Shown here in pieces: positions 43,279 to 52,511 of a DNA stretch of 64,000 nt. Position 1 is the stretch's first letter. The number at the start of each line of letters is the position of its first letter. Origin of the DNA: CAYWWM01 sp965198025 (GTDB taxonomy: Bacteria > Acidobacteriota > Terriglobia > 2-12-FULL-54-10). The translations under genes were made by a program, and so were the position numbers. The stretch lies in the NCBI GenBank assembly GCA_965198025.1, contig OZ240237.1:1302001-1366000 (forward strand), written 5' to 3'. The notes below the pieces were generated by a model. It saw nothing but the letters and a program-made list of their open reading frames with translations, did no database searches and was not told the origin of the DNA.

Positions 43279-44703
43279 TCACTCCGCGTTTCGCACGACC
43301 ACCTGCACTCCAGATTCGGACAGCGGTGTGGCGCCCAACCGCAGCAGCAAGGCTGCTGTATCGAGGCGGATATTGCGCGCCCTGCGGACCGCGTCGTCCC
43401 CTAAGCCGACCGTAATGACACCTTCCGCGATGCTCAGCGGCGTCTGGCCGAATCGGTCCACCGCGTCCAGGCGAGCGCCATTTTCTGCCAGCAACTCGAT
43501 GATGCCGTCGGAACCCGTGTAGGCCGCCCCGTGCAGCGCGGTCCAACCGTTCTCGCCGACCGCATTGACGTCGGTGCCCATTTCCACCAATAACCGTGCG
43601 GTTTCCAGCCTGCCGTCCCTGGTTGCGGTGACCTGCCGGTCGTCCTGATACTTACCGACTCCAGCTGCCACCAGGAGCGGCGTGATGTGAGTGTTCGTCT
43701 CGACGTTCAGGTCTGCACCGCTGGTTGCCAGAAGGCGCACTGCGGCGGCGTTGCCGCTTTCGGCTGCCAGAAAGAGTGGCGTTGCTCCAACCAGGCTAAT
43801 ATCTTCCGTGCGCCGTCCCGGCGGCTCCATCTCGAGCCGGACATTCGGATCCGCTCCGTGGGTCAGGAGTGCCTTGACTGACTCCGGCATATTCCGGTCC
43901 GATGCCGCGTAGTGCAAGGCTACGTAACCCTTGGAATCCCGGACGCTCGGGTCAGCACCGCGCTCCGTTAGAAAGGCGGTCAGCTCATCGTGGCCGCTCG
44001 CTGCGGCTACCAGTAAGACGCTTCCGTCCTGGGGAGTGGCATCCCGCAAGTCCGCACCCGCGCCCAACAGCTCGCGCGCCGAGTCCACATCGCCTTGCTG
44101 TGCAGTAAACAGCAGCGCCGTGAACCCTCCGTTCGAGCGGGCATGGACGTCTGCTCCCCCCTCAAGCAACGCCCGTACCACGGCTGGTTTCTTTTCCGCC
44201 GCGGCCCACATCAGCGCCGTCTGTCCTCCTCGGTTTTCCTTCGCGTTGACGTCTACGCGGTGGGCCAGCAGGGAGTTCACTACGTCCAGGCTTCCCCTGG
44301 TTGCGGCTGCCATGAGCGGGGTCTCTCCGGTTTGCAGCGCAGCATTCGGGTTCGCGCCCGCCAGCAACAGTTTCTCTACCATGCCGGCGTTCGCATTGGT
44401 GCAAGCGATCCAGAGAGGAGTGGTGCCGTATTCATTTGCCGCATTCACGTCCGCTCCGGCCTGCAGTAGCAGTTCCACCGTTTCGACGTCATCGCGCTGA
44501 GCCGCCCAGGCGAGCGCGGTCGCGCCGTCCGGCTGTGTCGCGTTAACGTCTGCCTGCTGGTCGAGCAGGGAGCGTATGGCTGCTTTGTCTCCATTTCGGA
44601 TTGCTTCTACGAGCGGAAGATCGCTGGCGGCGGCAGTTATGCCAGCGCCCGCCAGCAGAGCCATGATCCAAAGGCTCCTCACTCCGGGAACTTCGGCTGC
44701 CAT
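43279..44703 (-). CDS. Exported ankyrin-repeat protein
   Basis: A 474-residue protein. A signal peptide (IMALLAGAGITAAAS) is followed by about 11 ankyrin repeats of roughly 33 residues, with repeating cores such as GATALAWAAQRDDVETVELL, GTTPLWIACTNANAGMVEKL and GWTALHGAAYTGSDGIIELL. Ankyrin arrays bind other proteins. The target is unknown, but export means it acts in the periplasm or outside. ATG 44703 has GGAGGAG upstream; the frame stays open 70 codons further up with no ribosome site. It sits between DUF1552 (convergent) and the TonB receptor on the same strand. Confidence 0.9.
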   Translation of the reverse strand: MAAEVPGVRSLWIMALLAGAGITAAASDLPLVEAIRNGDKAAIRSLLDQQADVNATQPDGATALAWAAQRDDVETVELLLQAGADVNAANEYGTTPLWIACTNANAGMVEKLLLAGANPNAALQTGETPLMAAATRGSLDVVNSLLAHRVDVNAKENRGGQTALMWAAAEKKPAVVRALLEGGADVHARSNGGFTALLFTAQQGDVDSARELLGAGADLRDATPQDGSVLLVAAASGHDELTAFLTERGADPSVRDSKGYVALHYAASDRNMPESVKALLTHGADPNVRLEMEPPGRRTEDISLVGATPLFLAAESGNAAAVRLLATSGADLNVETNTHITPLLVAAGVGKYQDDRQVTATRDGRLETARLLVEMGTDVNAVGENGWTALHGAAYTGSDGIIELLAENGARLDAVDRFGQTPLSIAEGVITVGLGDDAVRRARNIRLDTAALLLRLGATPLSESGVQVVVRNAE

Positions 44704-44919
44704 TCCGTGCTCCTCCTTTGTGTTCTGCGGGCTGAGTACGATATACACCTCACCCCGAACGCTGTCAAGCGCCCAGCACAGCAACAGCGTTCCGTAAACG
44801 GACAGACTGTTCGGAATCCCCCTGCCCCGTGACGGGCCTTTCGAAAAGCTTGGGAACCAATGAAGGTAGGGAATTGGAGGGACTGGCCCGCAACCGGGAA
44901 CCCTTGACGGGGACATGGC

Positions 44920-47784
44920 CTAAAACTGCAGCCGCAGTAGCAACTGGATCACGCGGCCGCGGTTGGCCGTATTGGTAATCTTGCCGAAAGGCTCGAAGGC
45001 CATCTCGTCGTCGGCTCCGTCAAACTGCGGTTGGTTCAGGAAGTTGATGAACTCCGTGCGGAACTGCAGGATCATCGGCTCGCGGAGCGGAATATCCTTT
45101 TCCAGCGCCACGTTCCAATTACTGATGCCGTCACCGCGAAATGTTTGAAAGCCAAGGTTGCCGCGTCCGCCCGGGGGAATATTGGTGTCAAAATATTCCC
45201 GGCGCCAAATTGAGGTCGAGTTGTCCGGATGGTCAAGGCTCTTGCCGAGGATGGCGGTGTTCAAGAGATTTGGCCGGTCGCCGCCAACGCCGTCTACGTT
45301 CCCGTTCCCGGGACTGTCGGAGCCGGTGTGGACATGGAGGGGAGTGCCGGACTTGAACGTAGTAGTTCCCGCTACACTCCACCCGCCGGGGAACCACGAA
45401 AGCAAACCGCGCAGTCCGCGGGCGACGGGAATTTCGTAGCGGAAGCCGACGATGAGCGCGTGGGGCGTGTCAAATTGCTCGAGCGACTTCATGTCCCCGA
45501 CGACGTTGTCCTCGACGGTGCTGGGGTGCCCCAGGCCGGTGGTGTTGGCAAACGACTGTGTGCCAGTGGAGTTGATGCCTTTGCTGAAGGTGTAACGGGC
45601 GTTCCAAGTGAGGCCCGGACCCGTCCGCTTGTCCACGGCGACTTGCAGCGCGTCGTAGTAGGCGATGGTGCCGTTGACGATCGTCGAGATTTCCTGGTAG
45701 CGAGGGTCGGGCCGCCGGTCATTGATCGTGGAAGTGGTGGTGGGGATTCCCGGAACCGGGCGGGCACGGTTGGTGACGAAATTGACTGGAAGCTTGATCG
45801 TGCGGCTCCCCATGTAGCCGACGCGTAGGAAGAGGCTGAACGGAAGCTGCCGCTCGATTCCGAAGTTATAGATGTGCGAATAGGGAGCCACCATATCGGG
45901 CGTGATCAAATTCAGCCCCGTCTTGCGCCGCTCTACGTTCTGCAAGGGGTCGAGCATGTCGGGGGCGGGTGCAAGAATGACTTGGACGGCCGGAGGATTG
46001 AAGCGGGCGCGTTGATAGAGCACGGGGAAAATCGAGCTGAAAGCGATGCCGTAACCGCCGCGCAAGACGGTGCTGCCGCGAGTGGGACTCCAGGCAAACC
46101 CGAATTGTGGCGCGAGGTTATTGGCGTCTGTGCCGAACGGAATTGAGGTCAGCCCGTTGACTTCGACAGGCGCCGTGATGATTTCGTGGCGGAGGCCGAG
46201 GGAGAGCGTCAGGGAAGGACTCACTCGGATGGTGTCGTGAAAGAAATAAGCCAGCTCCCAGTTACGGAATCTGCGATAGAGGTCGCCAAGAGTAATGAGG
46301 AATCTTGTGGGGTGGCCGAGCAAGAAGTTCGTAATCGTGTCGTTCCCGAAGTCGCGTCCGAAGGAAAACGCTCCCCGGCTGTTGTCGCTTTGCAAATCGT
46401 TCGTCTGGAGCCGGGAAACCAGAAAGCCGGCAGAGAGAGAATGATTGCCTCCCGATCGGGTGAGCTCCGCGCCGTAGTGGAACCGGTTCTCGATTCGTCG
46501 GCGTGGGAAGCTGAACCCCGGCCCCAGGCGTGTCAACTCATGTCCGAAAGAAACCTCCGGCGGCACGTCCAGACCCAGAGGGGCGAGTAAATTTCTGTAC
46601 CGCTCGGTCACATCGAGAAACACGGACAGGCGGTCAAAGTTCTGAGAGAAGCGGAGGAGTGTTTGCGGAGAGACGGCATGAACATAGGTGAGATGGACGC
46701 TCTGGGGCCGAAGAAAGGTGACCGGGTTTTGTCCGGCCACGAACTCAAAGGGTTTCTCGGTCGAGTCGAGGAAGCGCTGCTCGAAGACGAGCTGGCTGGT
46801 CGCGTTCGCTCGATATCTCAAATGAGTAGAGAACGCGGAGCTGCGAATATCGCGTACCGCGTTGGTGTTCAATTGCCGCAGGCTGACGTGGGGCAGATTG
46901 GGAAACTCTTCAGGAAAGCCGGTCAACAGCCGGGCGATCAACTCGCGCGTAGCAGGATCGGACGCGAGCGGGGTGCGCTCGTCCGCTAGAGGGACCTGGA
47001 CATTGCCATTAATCAATCCGGAGTCGCGGGTCTGGCTGGCGGCAAAGTCAAACACCAGACGTTCAGAAATAAGCGGTCCCCCCACAGCACCGCCGTAGTC
47101 ATTGCGCCGCCAGGGAAGCAGTTCACCCACGGTAAAGAAGGAGCGGGCATTGAGTGCGCTGTTCTGGTGCTGATTGTACACGGTACCGTGAAAGCCTTGC
47201 AGGAAGGGACGCGGGGTTGCGAACTCCAGCTCACGCAACGCATGGCCGTATTGGGCGCCAAAATAGTTTTCCTGAGAGCGGAACTCTCGAAGAAACTGGG
47301 CGTCCACTCCACGGCGTCTGAGGTTTCGGAGGATTTCGTTCGTATCCAGCTTGACGTAAAACAGATTCGGATTGAGCTCCTCGACGCCACGGACGATGGT
47401 CTGCTGCTCGGCCGGCTGTAGGCTGAAATCCATCGGAACGGTTTCGTCGCCATCGGCCAGCGCGATGTTCTCCTGCGTCAGGTCAGCGAAACCAACTTTC
47501 CTGATGAGAATCGTATAGAGACCGGGCGAAAGCGAAGGCAACGCGTATCCACCATCATCGTCGGTCACGATGGTCGTTTCAAAACCGGAGTTCTGCTGCC
47601 GAACCGTCACCGCAGCGCCAGAAACCCCCGTGCCGTCAAGATTGCTCACCTTCCCAGTGATATTCACAGCAGAGGATTCCGTTGCGGACAGCAGCATCAG
47701 CATCAGGAACATGGTTGTGCGTCTTGGGGCAACCGGGAGGGAAAAAGAGCCCCATGCGGCCGTTCGGCAAAAGACAGGGATCAC
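44920..47784 (-). CDS. TonB-dependent receptor-like outer membrane protein (Oar type)
   Basis: A 954-residue protein. A hydrophobic signal (TMFLMLMLLSATESSA) is followed by a carboxypeptidase-regulatory domain (ITGKVSNLDGTGVSGAAVTV) at 40-125. A plug-like region with LLPWRRNDYGGAVGGPL and a long beta-barrel follow, ending in aromatic GRVIQLLLRLQF. This Oar-like type is expanded in Acidobacteria and imports or binds large polymers. No cognate SusD gene is seen. The chosen start is a GTG with GAGG upstream; an internal ATG at 47712 directly before the hydrophobic stretch is an alternative. Confidence 0.88.
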   Translation of the reverse strand: MIPVFCRTAAWGSFSLPVAPRRTTMFLMLMLLSATESSAVNITGKVSNLDGTGVSGAAVTVRQQNSGFETTIVTDDDGGYALPSLSPGLYTILIRKVGFADLTQENIALADGDETVPMDFSLQPAEQQTIVRGVEELNPNLFYVKLDTNEILRNLRRRGVDAQFLREFRSQENYFGAQYGHALRELEFATPRPFLQGFHGTVYNQHQNSALNARSFFTVGELLPWRRNDYGGAVGGPLISERLVFDFAASQTRDSGLINGNVQVPLADERTPLASDPATRELIARLLTGFPEEFPNLPHVSLRQLNTNAVRDIRSSAFSTHLRYRANATSQLVFEQRFLDSTEKPFEFVAGQNPVTFLRPQSVHLTYVHAVSPQTLLRFSQNFDRLSVFLDVTERYRNLLAPLGLDVPPEVSFGHELTRLGPGFSFPRRRIENRFHYGAELTRSGGNHSLSAGFLVSRLQTNDLQSDNSRGAFSFGRDFGNDTITNFLLGHPTRFLITLGDLYRRFRNWELAYFFHDTIRVSPSLTLSLGLRHEIITAPVEVNGLTSIPFGTDANNLAPQFGFAWSPTRGSTVLRGGYGIAFSSIFPVLYQRARFNPPAVQVILAPAPDMLDPLQNVERRKTGLNLITPDMVAPYSHIYNFGIERQLPFSLFLRVGYMGSRTIKLPVNFVTNRARPVPGIPTTTSTINDRRPDPRYQEISTIVNGTIAYYDALQVAVDKRTGPGLTWNARYTFSKGINSTGTQSFANTTGLGHPSTVEDNVVGDMKSLEQFDTPHALIVGFRYEIPVARGLRGLLSWFPGGWSVAGTTTFKSGTPLHVHTGSDSPGNGNVDGVGGDRPNLLNTAILGKSLDHPDNSTSIWRREYFDTNIPPGGRGNLGFQTFRGDGISNWNVALEKDIPLREPMILQFRTEFINFLNQPQFDGADDEMAFEPFGKITNTANRGRVIQLLLRLQF

Positions 47785-48105
47785 ACCACACCTCGCCAGA
47801 TCTGACGCTCGAAGCGACTAGTGTAACTTCCTTTTCAGAGTTAGAGAACGGGAAACATCTTTGCGGCACTTTTGTGGCAAATGGAGGTCATCCATGTCAC
47901 GATGTAGCCATGAGCTGATGCCAGAGCCGCCACGGAGCCCAACGCGCGACCGTAGCCGATTTGGCTGTGTCTCTCGACCACAGGACTTAGTGGACGAACA
48001 TGCCATCGTCGAAACTTTGATTCGAAAAGCGTTTGCTGAAGGAACCCGTTGGGCGTGCGCCAACAATCTGTGGCTGTTAACTAACTGATTCTACAGGTAG
48101 GAAAA
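47785..48105. other. Intergenic region between TonB receptor and tRNA-Ser
   Basis: A 321-base stretch, more AT-rich than the surrounding genes. It should hold the TonB-receptor promoter (minus strand). I see no gene, hairpin or repeat in it. Confidence 0.4.
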
Positions 48106-48195
48106 TGGCGGTGAGGGTGGGATTCGAACCCACGGAACCCGTAAAGGTTCAACGGTTTTCGAGACCGCCCGATTCAACCACTCTCGCACCTCACC
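48106..48195 (-). tRNA. tRNA-Ser (anticodon CGA)
   Basis: A complete 90-base tRNA with encoded CCA. The acceptor GGTGAGG pairs with CCTCACC, discriminator G. The anticodon stem is GCGGT/ACCGT with loop CTCGAAA, giving anticodon CGA for codon UCG. A long variable arm and a T loop (GGTTCGAATCCC) are typical of class II tRNA-Ser. Confidence 0.95.
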
Positions 48196-48535
48196 GGGTA
48201 GTAGGTTTTCAATACAGTAGCAGCTTTCTTTGCAACTGTCCAACCAACCTCCTGTGCGATCGGCATGCGCGAAATATTCCGGATTTCCGTTGCATCAAAC
48301 CGTATCCTTCTATTCCTCTTCGCTGGCGATTTAGTCAGTCCAGAGTACCAATGGGAACGACACTCGGGTGAGCATCGGAGGAGGGCAGCACTCGCAGGGT
48401 TGCATTCTGCGGTCTGTCTGGTTACAATTGCTACAAGCAAGTTTTGAATGGAGAGCTTTTGGTAAGGGGAAAAGCTCCTCCGAGAGAACAACCACTTGGT
48501 ACTTGTGCCCTGCACGAAAAGCAGGTTCCCCCTAA
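48196..48535 (+). promoter_or_regulatory. Upstream region of the ectoine operon with two hairpins
   Basis: A 340-base non-coding region. Two hairpins lie close to ectA: GAGCTTTT/AAAAGCTC with a 9-base loop (48453-48477) and CCTGC/GCAGG around ACGAAAA (48509-48525), the second ending 10 bases before the GTG start. No strong -10/-35 pair was found. Osmotic regulation is likely, but not visible in the sequence. Confidence 0.35.
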
Positions 48536-49075
48536 GTGAAAGGAGCAGTCACGATCAGAAGACCAACAGTTGCCGACGGTCACGCGCTCTGGGAATTGGT
48601 GAGCAACTCGGGGGGTCTGGATCTTAACTCTCCATACAGTTACTTGATTCTCTGCCGGCATTTTGCGGAAACCTGCTTGTTAGCCGAGGACGACGGGGAA
48701 GTGGTTGGTTTCGTAACCGCTTACCGTCCGCCGGTGTCTCCAGACGTCATCTTTGTTTGGCAGATCGGAGTGGCCGAGTCTGCTCGCGGGCGAGGTTTGG
48801 GAAGCGCACTGCTGGAATCCCTGGTGCAATGCAAGGCTTGCCAGAATGTTTACTTTCTGGAAGCTACCGTTACCCCGTCCAATCTCCCGTCTCGCCGCCT
48901 CTTTCAGTCCTTGGCCCGGCGGCTTCAAACAAGGTTTGCGGAGGAACCCTGTTTCGGGTCCGAACTGTTCGGCGGGGCGCCGCACGAGCCCGAACATCTG
49001 GTTCGAATCGGACCCTTCCACTCCTCCAATCAACAGCGAAAGGATAGAAATCGTGAAAACTATCGAACGGCTTGA
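48536..49075 (+). CDS. ectA: L-2,4-diaminobutyrate N-gamma-acetyltransferase
   Basis: A 179-residue GNAT enzyme that acetylates diaminobutyrate in ectoine synthesis. EctA marks: IRRPTVADGHALWELVSNSG at the start, LDLNSPYSYLILCRHFAETC near 29-48, and acetyl-CoA motif A as IGVAESARGRGLGSALLESL near 77. The start is GTG 48536 with a weak ribosome site. It overlaps ectB by 23 bases. The last 25 residues are charged and may be unstructured. Confidence 0.93.
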   Translation: MKGAVTIRRPTVADGHALWELVSNSGGLDLNSPYSYLILCRHFAETCLLAEDDGEVVGFVTAYRPPVSPDVIFVWQIGVAESARGRGLGSALLESLVQCKACQNVYFLEATVTPSNLPSRRLFQSLARRLQTRFAEEPCFGSELFGGAPHEPEHLVRIGPFHSSNQQRKDRNRENYRTA

Positions 49076-50336
49076 ATCGGAGGTTCGAAGCTATTGCCGC
49101 TCATTTCCAACGGTATTTGCAAGAGCGAAAGGTTCGTATCTATACGATTGCGACGGGCGGAAGTATTTGGATTTCTTCTGTGGCGCAGGTGTGCTGAACT
49201 ATGGACACAACAATGATCGGCTGAAGCGGAAGTTGATGGAATACATCGAAGAGGACGGCCTGACTCACTCTCTGGATATGGCCACCTGCGCGAAGGTGGA
49301 GTTGCTGGAGCGGTTCGAATCGGTGATTCTGGAGCCGCGCAACATGAAGTATAAAGTGCAGTTCACCGGACCCACAGGAACCAATGCCGTCGAGAGTGCC
49401 CTGAAGCTGGCCCGCAAGGTGACACAACGGCACAAGATTCTCTGTTTCACCAATTCGTTCCATGGCATGACGCTGGGCTCGCTGGCCGTATCCGGCAATT
49501 TCCTCAAGCGTGAAGGAGCCGGCCTGGTACTGACCCACAGCATTTGCATGCCGTACTGCGACTATTTCGGAGATGAGATCGATACGATCGAATATGCGGA
49601 CCGCCTGCTCAGCGACACCGGCAGCGGCGTGGACCTGCCGGCGGCGGCGATCGTCGAGACCGTCCAGGCCGAAGGCGGGGTCAACGTGGCTCGGTTCGAA
49701 TGGCTGCGAGAGCTCGAAGAGCTTTGCCGCCGATACAGCATGATGCTCATCGTCGACGACATCCAGGTGGGATGCGGCCGGACTGGTCCGTTCTTCAGCT
49801 TCGAGGAAGTGGGCATCGAGCCTGACATGATTTGCCTGTCGAAATCCCTCAGCGGATACGGCTTGCCGCTCGCGGTCACGCTCATCAAACCCGAACTGGA
49901 CTGCTGGTTGCCGGGCGAGCACAACGGAACGTTTCGCGGCCATAACCTAGCTTTCGTGACAGCCACCGAAGCGCTCGCGTATTGGGAGTCGGATTCTCTC
50001 CGCCAGGAAACGGAGCGGAAGGGGCGTAAGCTGAGAGGCTTCCTCGAAGATCTGGCAGCGCAGCATCCCGAGACAGGCGCCGAGGTTCGTGGTCGCGGGC
50101 TAATTCAAGGTATCCAGTTCGCCTCCGAGGACCTTGCTTCCAGCGTCAGCCGGGCAGCCTTTGAGCGAGGGTTGCTCGCGGAAACCTCCGGTTCTGACAG
50201 CTCCGTGTTGAAGTTCTTGCCCCCGCTGACCATCAAAGATAGCGAACTTGAGACGGGGTTGGAAATCATCGAGGATTCGCTATCCCATGTCCTGAGTGAT
50301 CGCACGGATCTGGCTGCGGCAGCGGGTGTATCATGA
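49053..50336 (+). CDS. ectB: Diaminobutyrate-2-oxoglutarate transaminase
   Basis: A 427-residue PLP aminotransferase of class III that makes L-2,4-diaminobutyrate from aspartate semialdehyde. Marks: RAKGSYLYDCDGRKYLDFFC, the PLP phosphate region FTGPTGTNAVESALKLARKV, the NSFHGMT motif, LIVDDIQVGCGRTG with the conserved Asp, and the PLP lysine in MICLSKSLSGYGLP. GTG 49053 has an AAGGA eight bases upstream and gives the family length. The frame is open upstream inside ectA, but that part is a shadow. Confidence 0.94.
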   Translation: MKTIERLESEVRSYCRSFPTVFARAKGSYLYDCDGRKYLDFFCGAGVLNYGHNNDRLKRKLMEYIEEDGLTHSLDMATCAKVELLERFESVILEPRNMKYKVQFTGPTGTNAVESALKLARKVTQRHKILCFTNSFHGMTLGSLAVSGNFLKREGAGLVLTHSICMPYCDYFGDEIDTIEYADRLLSDTGSGVDLPAAAIVETVQAEGGVNVARFEWLRELEELCRRYSMMLIVDDIQVGCGRTGPFFSFEEVGIEPDMICLSKSLSGYGLPLAVTLIKPELDCWLPGEHNGTFRGHNLAFVTATEALAYWESDSLRQETERKGRKLRGFLEDLAAQHPETGAEVRGRGLIQGIQFASEDLASSVSRAAFERGLLAETSGSDSSVLKFLPPLTIKDSELETGLEIIEDSLSHVLSDRTDLAAAAGVS

Positions 50337-50746
50337 TTGTTCGCAAACTGAATGAGATCAAGGATACCGATCATGCGGTCCGAGCACCGACCTTCGTCAG
50401 CCGACGCCTGCTCCTCAAACGTGACGGCATGGGATTTTCCTTTCACGACACCATCCTCTATGCCGGTACGGAGACCTACATCTGGTACAAGAACCATGTA
50501 GAAGCCGTGTATTGCATCGAAGGAGAGGGGGAAGTCAGAACCGTGCCGGACGGTTTCGTGTGCCCGATCCATGCCGGAACGATGTACGCCCTCGACCAGC
50601 ATGAAAAGCATTATCTTCGCGCCATTACCGACCTGCGGATGATTTGCGTCTTCTCTCCGCCGCTGACGGGCAAGGAGGTGCACGACGAGGAAGGAACCTA
50701 TCCGTTGCCTGAGACTGAGGAAGAGATTACTTCATTGCCCGGGTAA
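50333..50746 (+). CDS. ectC: L-ectoine synthase
   Basis: A 137-residue cupin enzyme that cyclises N-gamma-acetyl-diaminobutyrate to ectoine. Marks: MIVRKLNEIKDTDHAV, SFHDTILYAGTETYIWYKNH, EAVYCIEGEGEV and MYALDQHEKHYLRA, with the metal-binding Glu and His of the cupin barrel. ATG overlaps the ectB stop by four bases. No ectD or dedicated aspartokinase follows; the next gene is convergent. Confidence 0.95.
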   Translation: MIVRKLNEIKDTDHAVRAPTFVSRRLLLKRDGMGFSFHDTILYAGTETYIWYKNHVEAVYCIEGEGEVRTVPDGFVCPIHAGTMYALDQHEKHYLRAITDLRMICVFSPPLTGKEVHDEEGTYPLPETEEEITSLPG

Positions 50747-50788
50747 TGCACGGTGACGGTGGCTCGCGCTCCCCGGGCCATCGGGATT

Positions 50789-52285
50789 TCAATCGCTTTC
50801 GCTTTGCGAAAGCATGGCCGCCTGCCTGCGATCCGCTCTTTTCCGGCCTGACCGTAGCCACGCCAATCCGAAGAGGAAGAAGAAGCTAATGAACACAGTG
50901 GCCATGCCGGGCAGATTCGTGTAAATCGCGTCGCTGAGGTTCAAAACCACCCACCCGTTGGATACCGCGAACCCCACGCCCATCAGCAACAGTCCGGTCC
51001 GTTGTGAAATGGAAAAACCAAGCACCCGCAGCACGAACAGCGGGCCCAACGTGCAGGAAAGCACGGCCCAGGCGTCCAGAACGAGCGCAAACACCCCGTC
51101 CGGAGAGCTCAAGGCAATCGTCAGTGCCGTGCACGCCACGACGATGGTTGTTACTTTCGTGGCACGGTAGGATTTTCTCCAGCTCGGGCGAATATCCTGT
51201 GTAACGGCGCTCGTGCAGGCAATCATTTGCGAATCCGCAGTGGACATGGTTGCAGAGAAAAGGCCCGCCAGGACGAGTCCCACCAGGATGTCCGGAAAGA
51301 GTCGCAGGCTCAACAGCGGCAACGCCTGCTCGGAAGCCAGGCCGGCAGCCTCCGCCAGCTCCGGCATCAGCACCCGCGCATGCAGGCCCACGCCGATCGC
51401 AAACGCGTAAAACGGAATCACCCACAAGAAGTAATAGAGCCGCGCCCTCCGAATCGCCGACGCGTCCTGGATGCACATGCTTCGGACCAGCAGGTGCGGC
51501 TGTCCGATGACCCCGAAGCCTCCGGCAACCATGCCGAGAAAATACAGTAGGAATCCATAGCGCAGGTCCTGAGGAAACAACGATGTCAGAGATGGGTCGA
51601 TCGCTTCCAGCCTCCCGAACAACCCCCCGAGCCCTCCCACAGCGAAGTTCGCGGTCACAACGAGAAGCATCATAGAGACGAACATGACCGTCGATTGGGC
51701 TGCGTCCGTCCAAATGGATGCTCGGATTCCTCCGGAGAAACAGTAGATGACAACAATCAGAGTGCCGATGATCGCTCCCAAACTCTCTGGCAGACCAAAG
51801 ATCGATTGCAGTGCAGTCCCGCCGGCCTTGAGCTGCGCAGCTGCGTACATGGAGAGGTAAAACACTGTCACCAAGCCGGCCAGGGGCACTAGCAGCCGGA
51901 CGCCATTCTCGTCCGTGGGCTTCAAGAGCCGCAGAGGGGAGATTTCGTTGGAATCTCCTGAGATCTGGCGCACGCGGCGATACAGAAACCGCCACGCCAG
52001 ATAGTCCCCAATGGTCCAGCCAACGAGCATCCACATGGAAGCCAGACCCAGCCGGTAGGTGAACCCGATCTGACCGATAAACATGAACCCGCTGCTCATC
52101 GTGGCGACCGTCGACAAAGCAACAAGCATCGGACTCACGCTGCGTCCAGCCAGCAGATAGTCTTCCGTCGTCGATTGCTTCTTCCTGCTCGACAGGATAC
52201 CGATTCCGGTAAACGCCAGCAGGGATAGGAAGAAAGCCGCCACCACTGCCCATTGGTCTATGGAAATTTGAATGAATTCATTCAT
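50789..52285 (-). CDS. Sodium:solute symporter (SSS/PutP family)
   Basis: A 498-residue membrane protein with about 13 hydrophobic segments. Family marks: TEDYLLAGRSVSPMLVALS after helix 1, SSGFMFIGQIGFTYRLG, and the SSS signature GLFSATMSTADSQMIACTS near residue 340. Relatives take up proline, pantothenate or other compatible solutes. Standing tail-to-tail with ectC, it may import an osmoprotectant (inference). ATG 52285 is the start expected from the family; the frame is open further up into divergent promoter sequence without support. Confidence 0.88.
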   Translation of the reverse strand: MNEFIQISIDQWAVVAAFFLSLLAFTGIGILSSRKKQSTTEDYLLAGRSVSPMLVALSTVATMSSGFMFIGQIGFTYRLGLASMWMLVGWTIGDYLAWRFLYRRVRQISGDSNEISPLRLLKPTDENGVRLLVPLAGLVTVFYLSMYAAAQLKAGGTALQSIFGLPESLGAIIGTLIVVIYCFSGGIRASIWTDAAQSTVMFVSMMLLVVTANFAVGGLGGLFGRLEAIDPSLTSLFPQDLRYGFLLYFLGMVAGGFGVIGQPHLLVRSMCIQDASAIRRARLYYFLWVIPFYAFAIGVGLHARVLMPELAEAAGLASEQALPLLSLRLFPDILVGLVLAGLFSATMSTADSQMIACTSAVTQDIRPSWRKSYRATKVTTIVVACTALTIALSSPDGVFALVLDAWAVLSCTLGPLFVLRVLGFSISQRTGLLLMGVGFAVSNGWVVLNLSDAIYTNLPGMATVFISFFFLFGLAWLRSGRKRADRRQAAMLSQSESD

Positions 52286-52511
52286 GATGAATGCTCTTGA
52301 AGCAAAGTGACGTCCGCTTTCCCGATTGCTGGGAGTATAACACCTGTTTTCCTCTAATGGGCCATTCCAGCACGGATTCCTCGGCCAAGGATTGTTCTTC
52401 TTGGATCTCGTTTGACAAATGCCGGACCAATAAATTAGTCGGATTGGATCGGATCGGCAGGGTTCTGCACAGTGCAAGTTCTGCTAGAATTCAACCCAAT
52501 AAGGAGGGACC

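Noticed and set aside
48106..48195. tRNA-Ser as integration site of an island carrying ectABC
   Set aside because: The ectoine genes lie on the 5' side of the tRNA, whereas integrases target the 3' end; no integrase or duplicated tRNA end was seen.
50886..52253. Minus-strand frame of 455 codons inside the symporter
   Set aside because: A frame-shifted shadow of the symporter, lacking hydrophobic segments.
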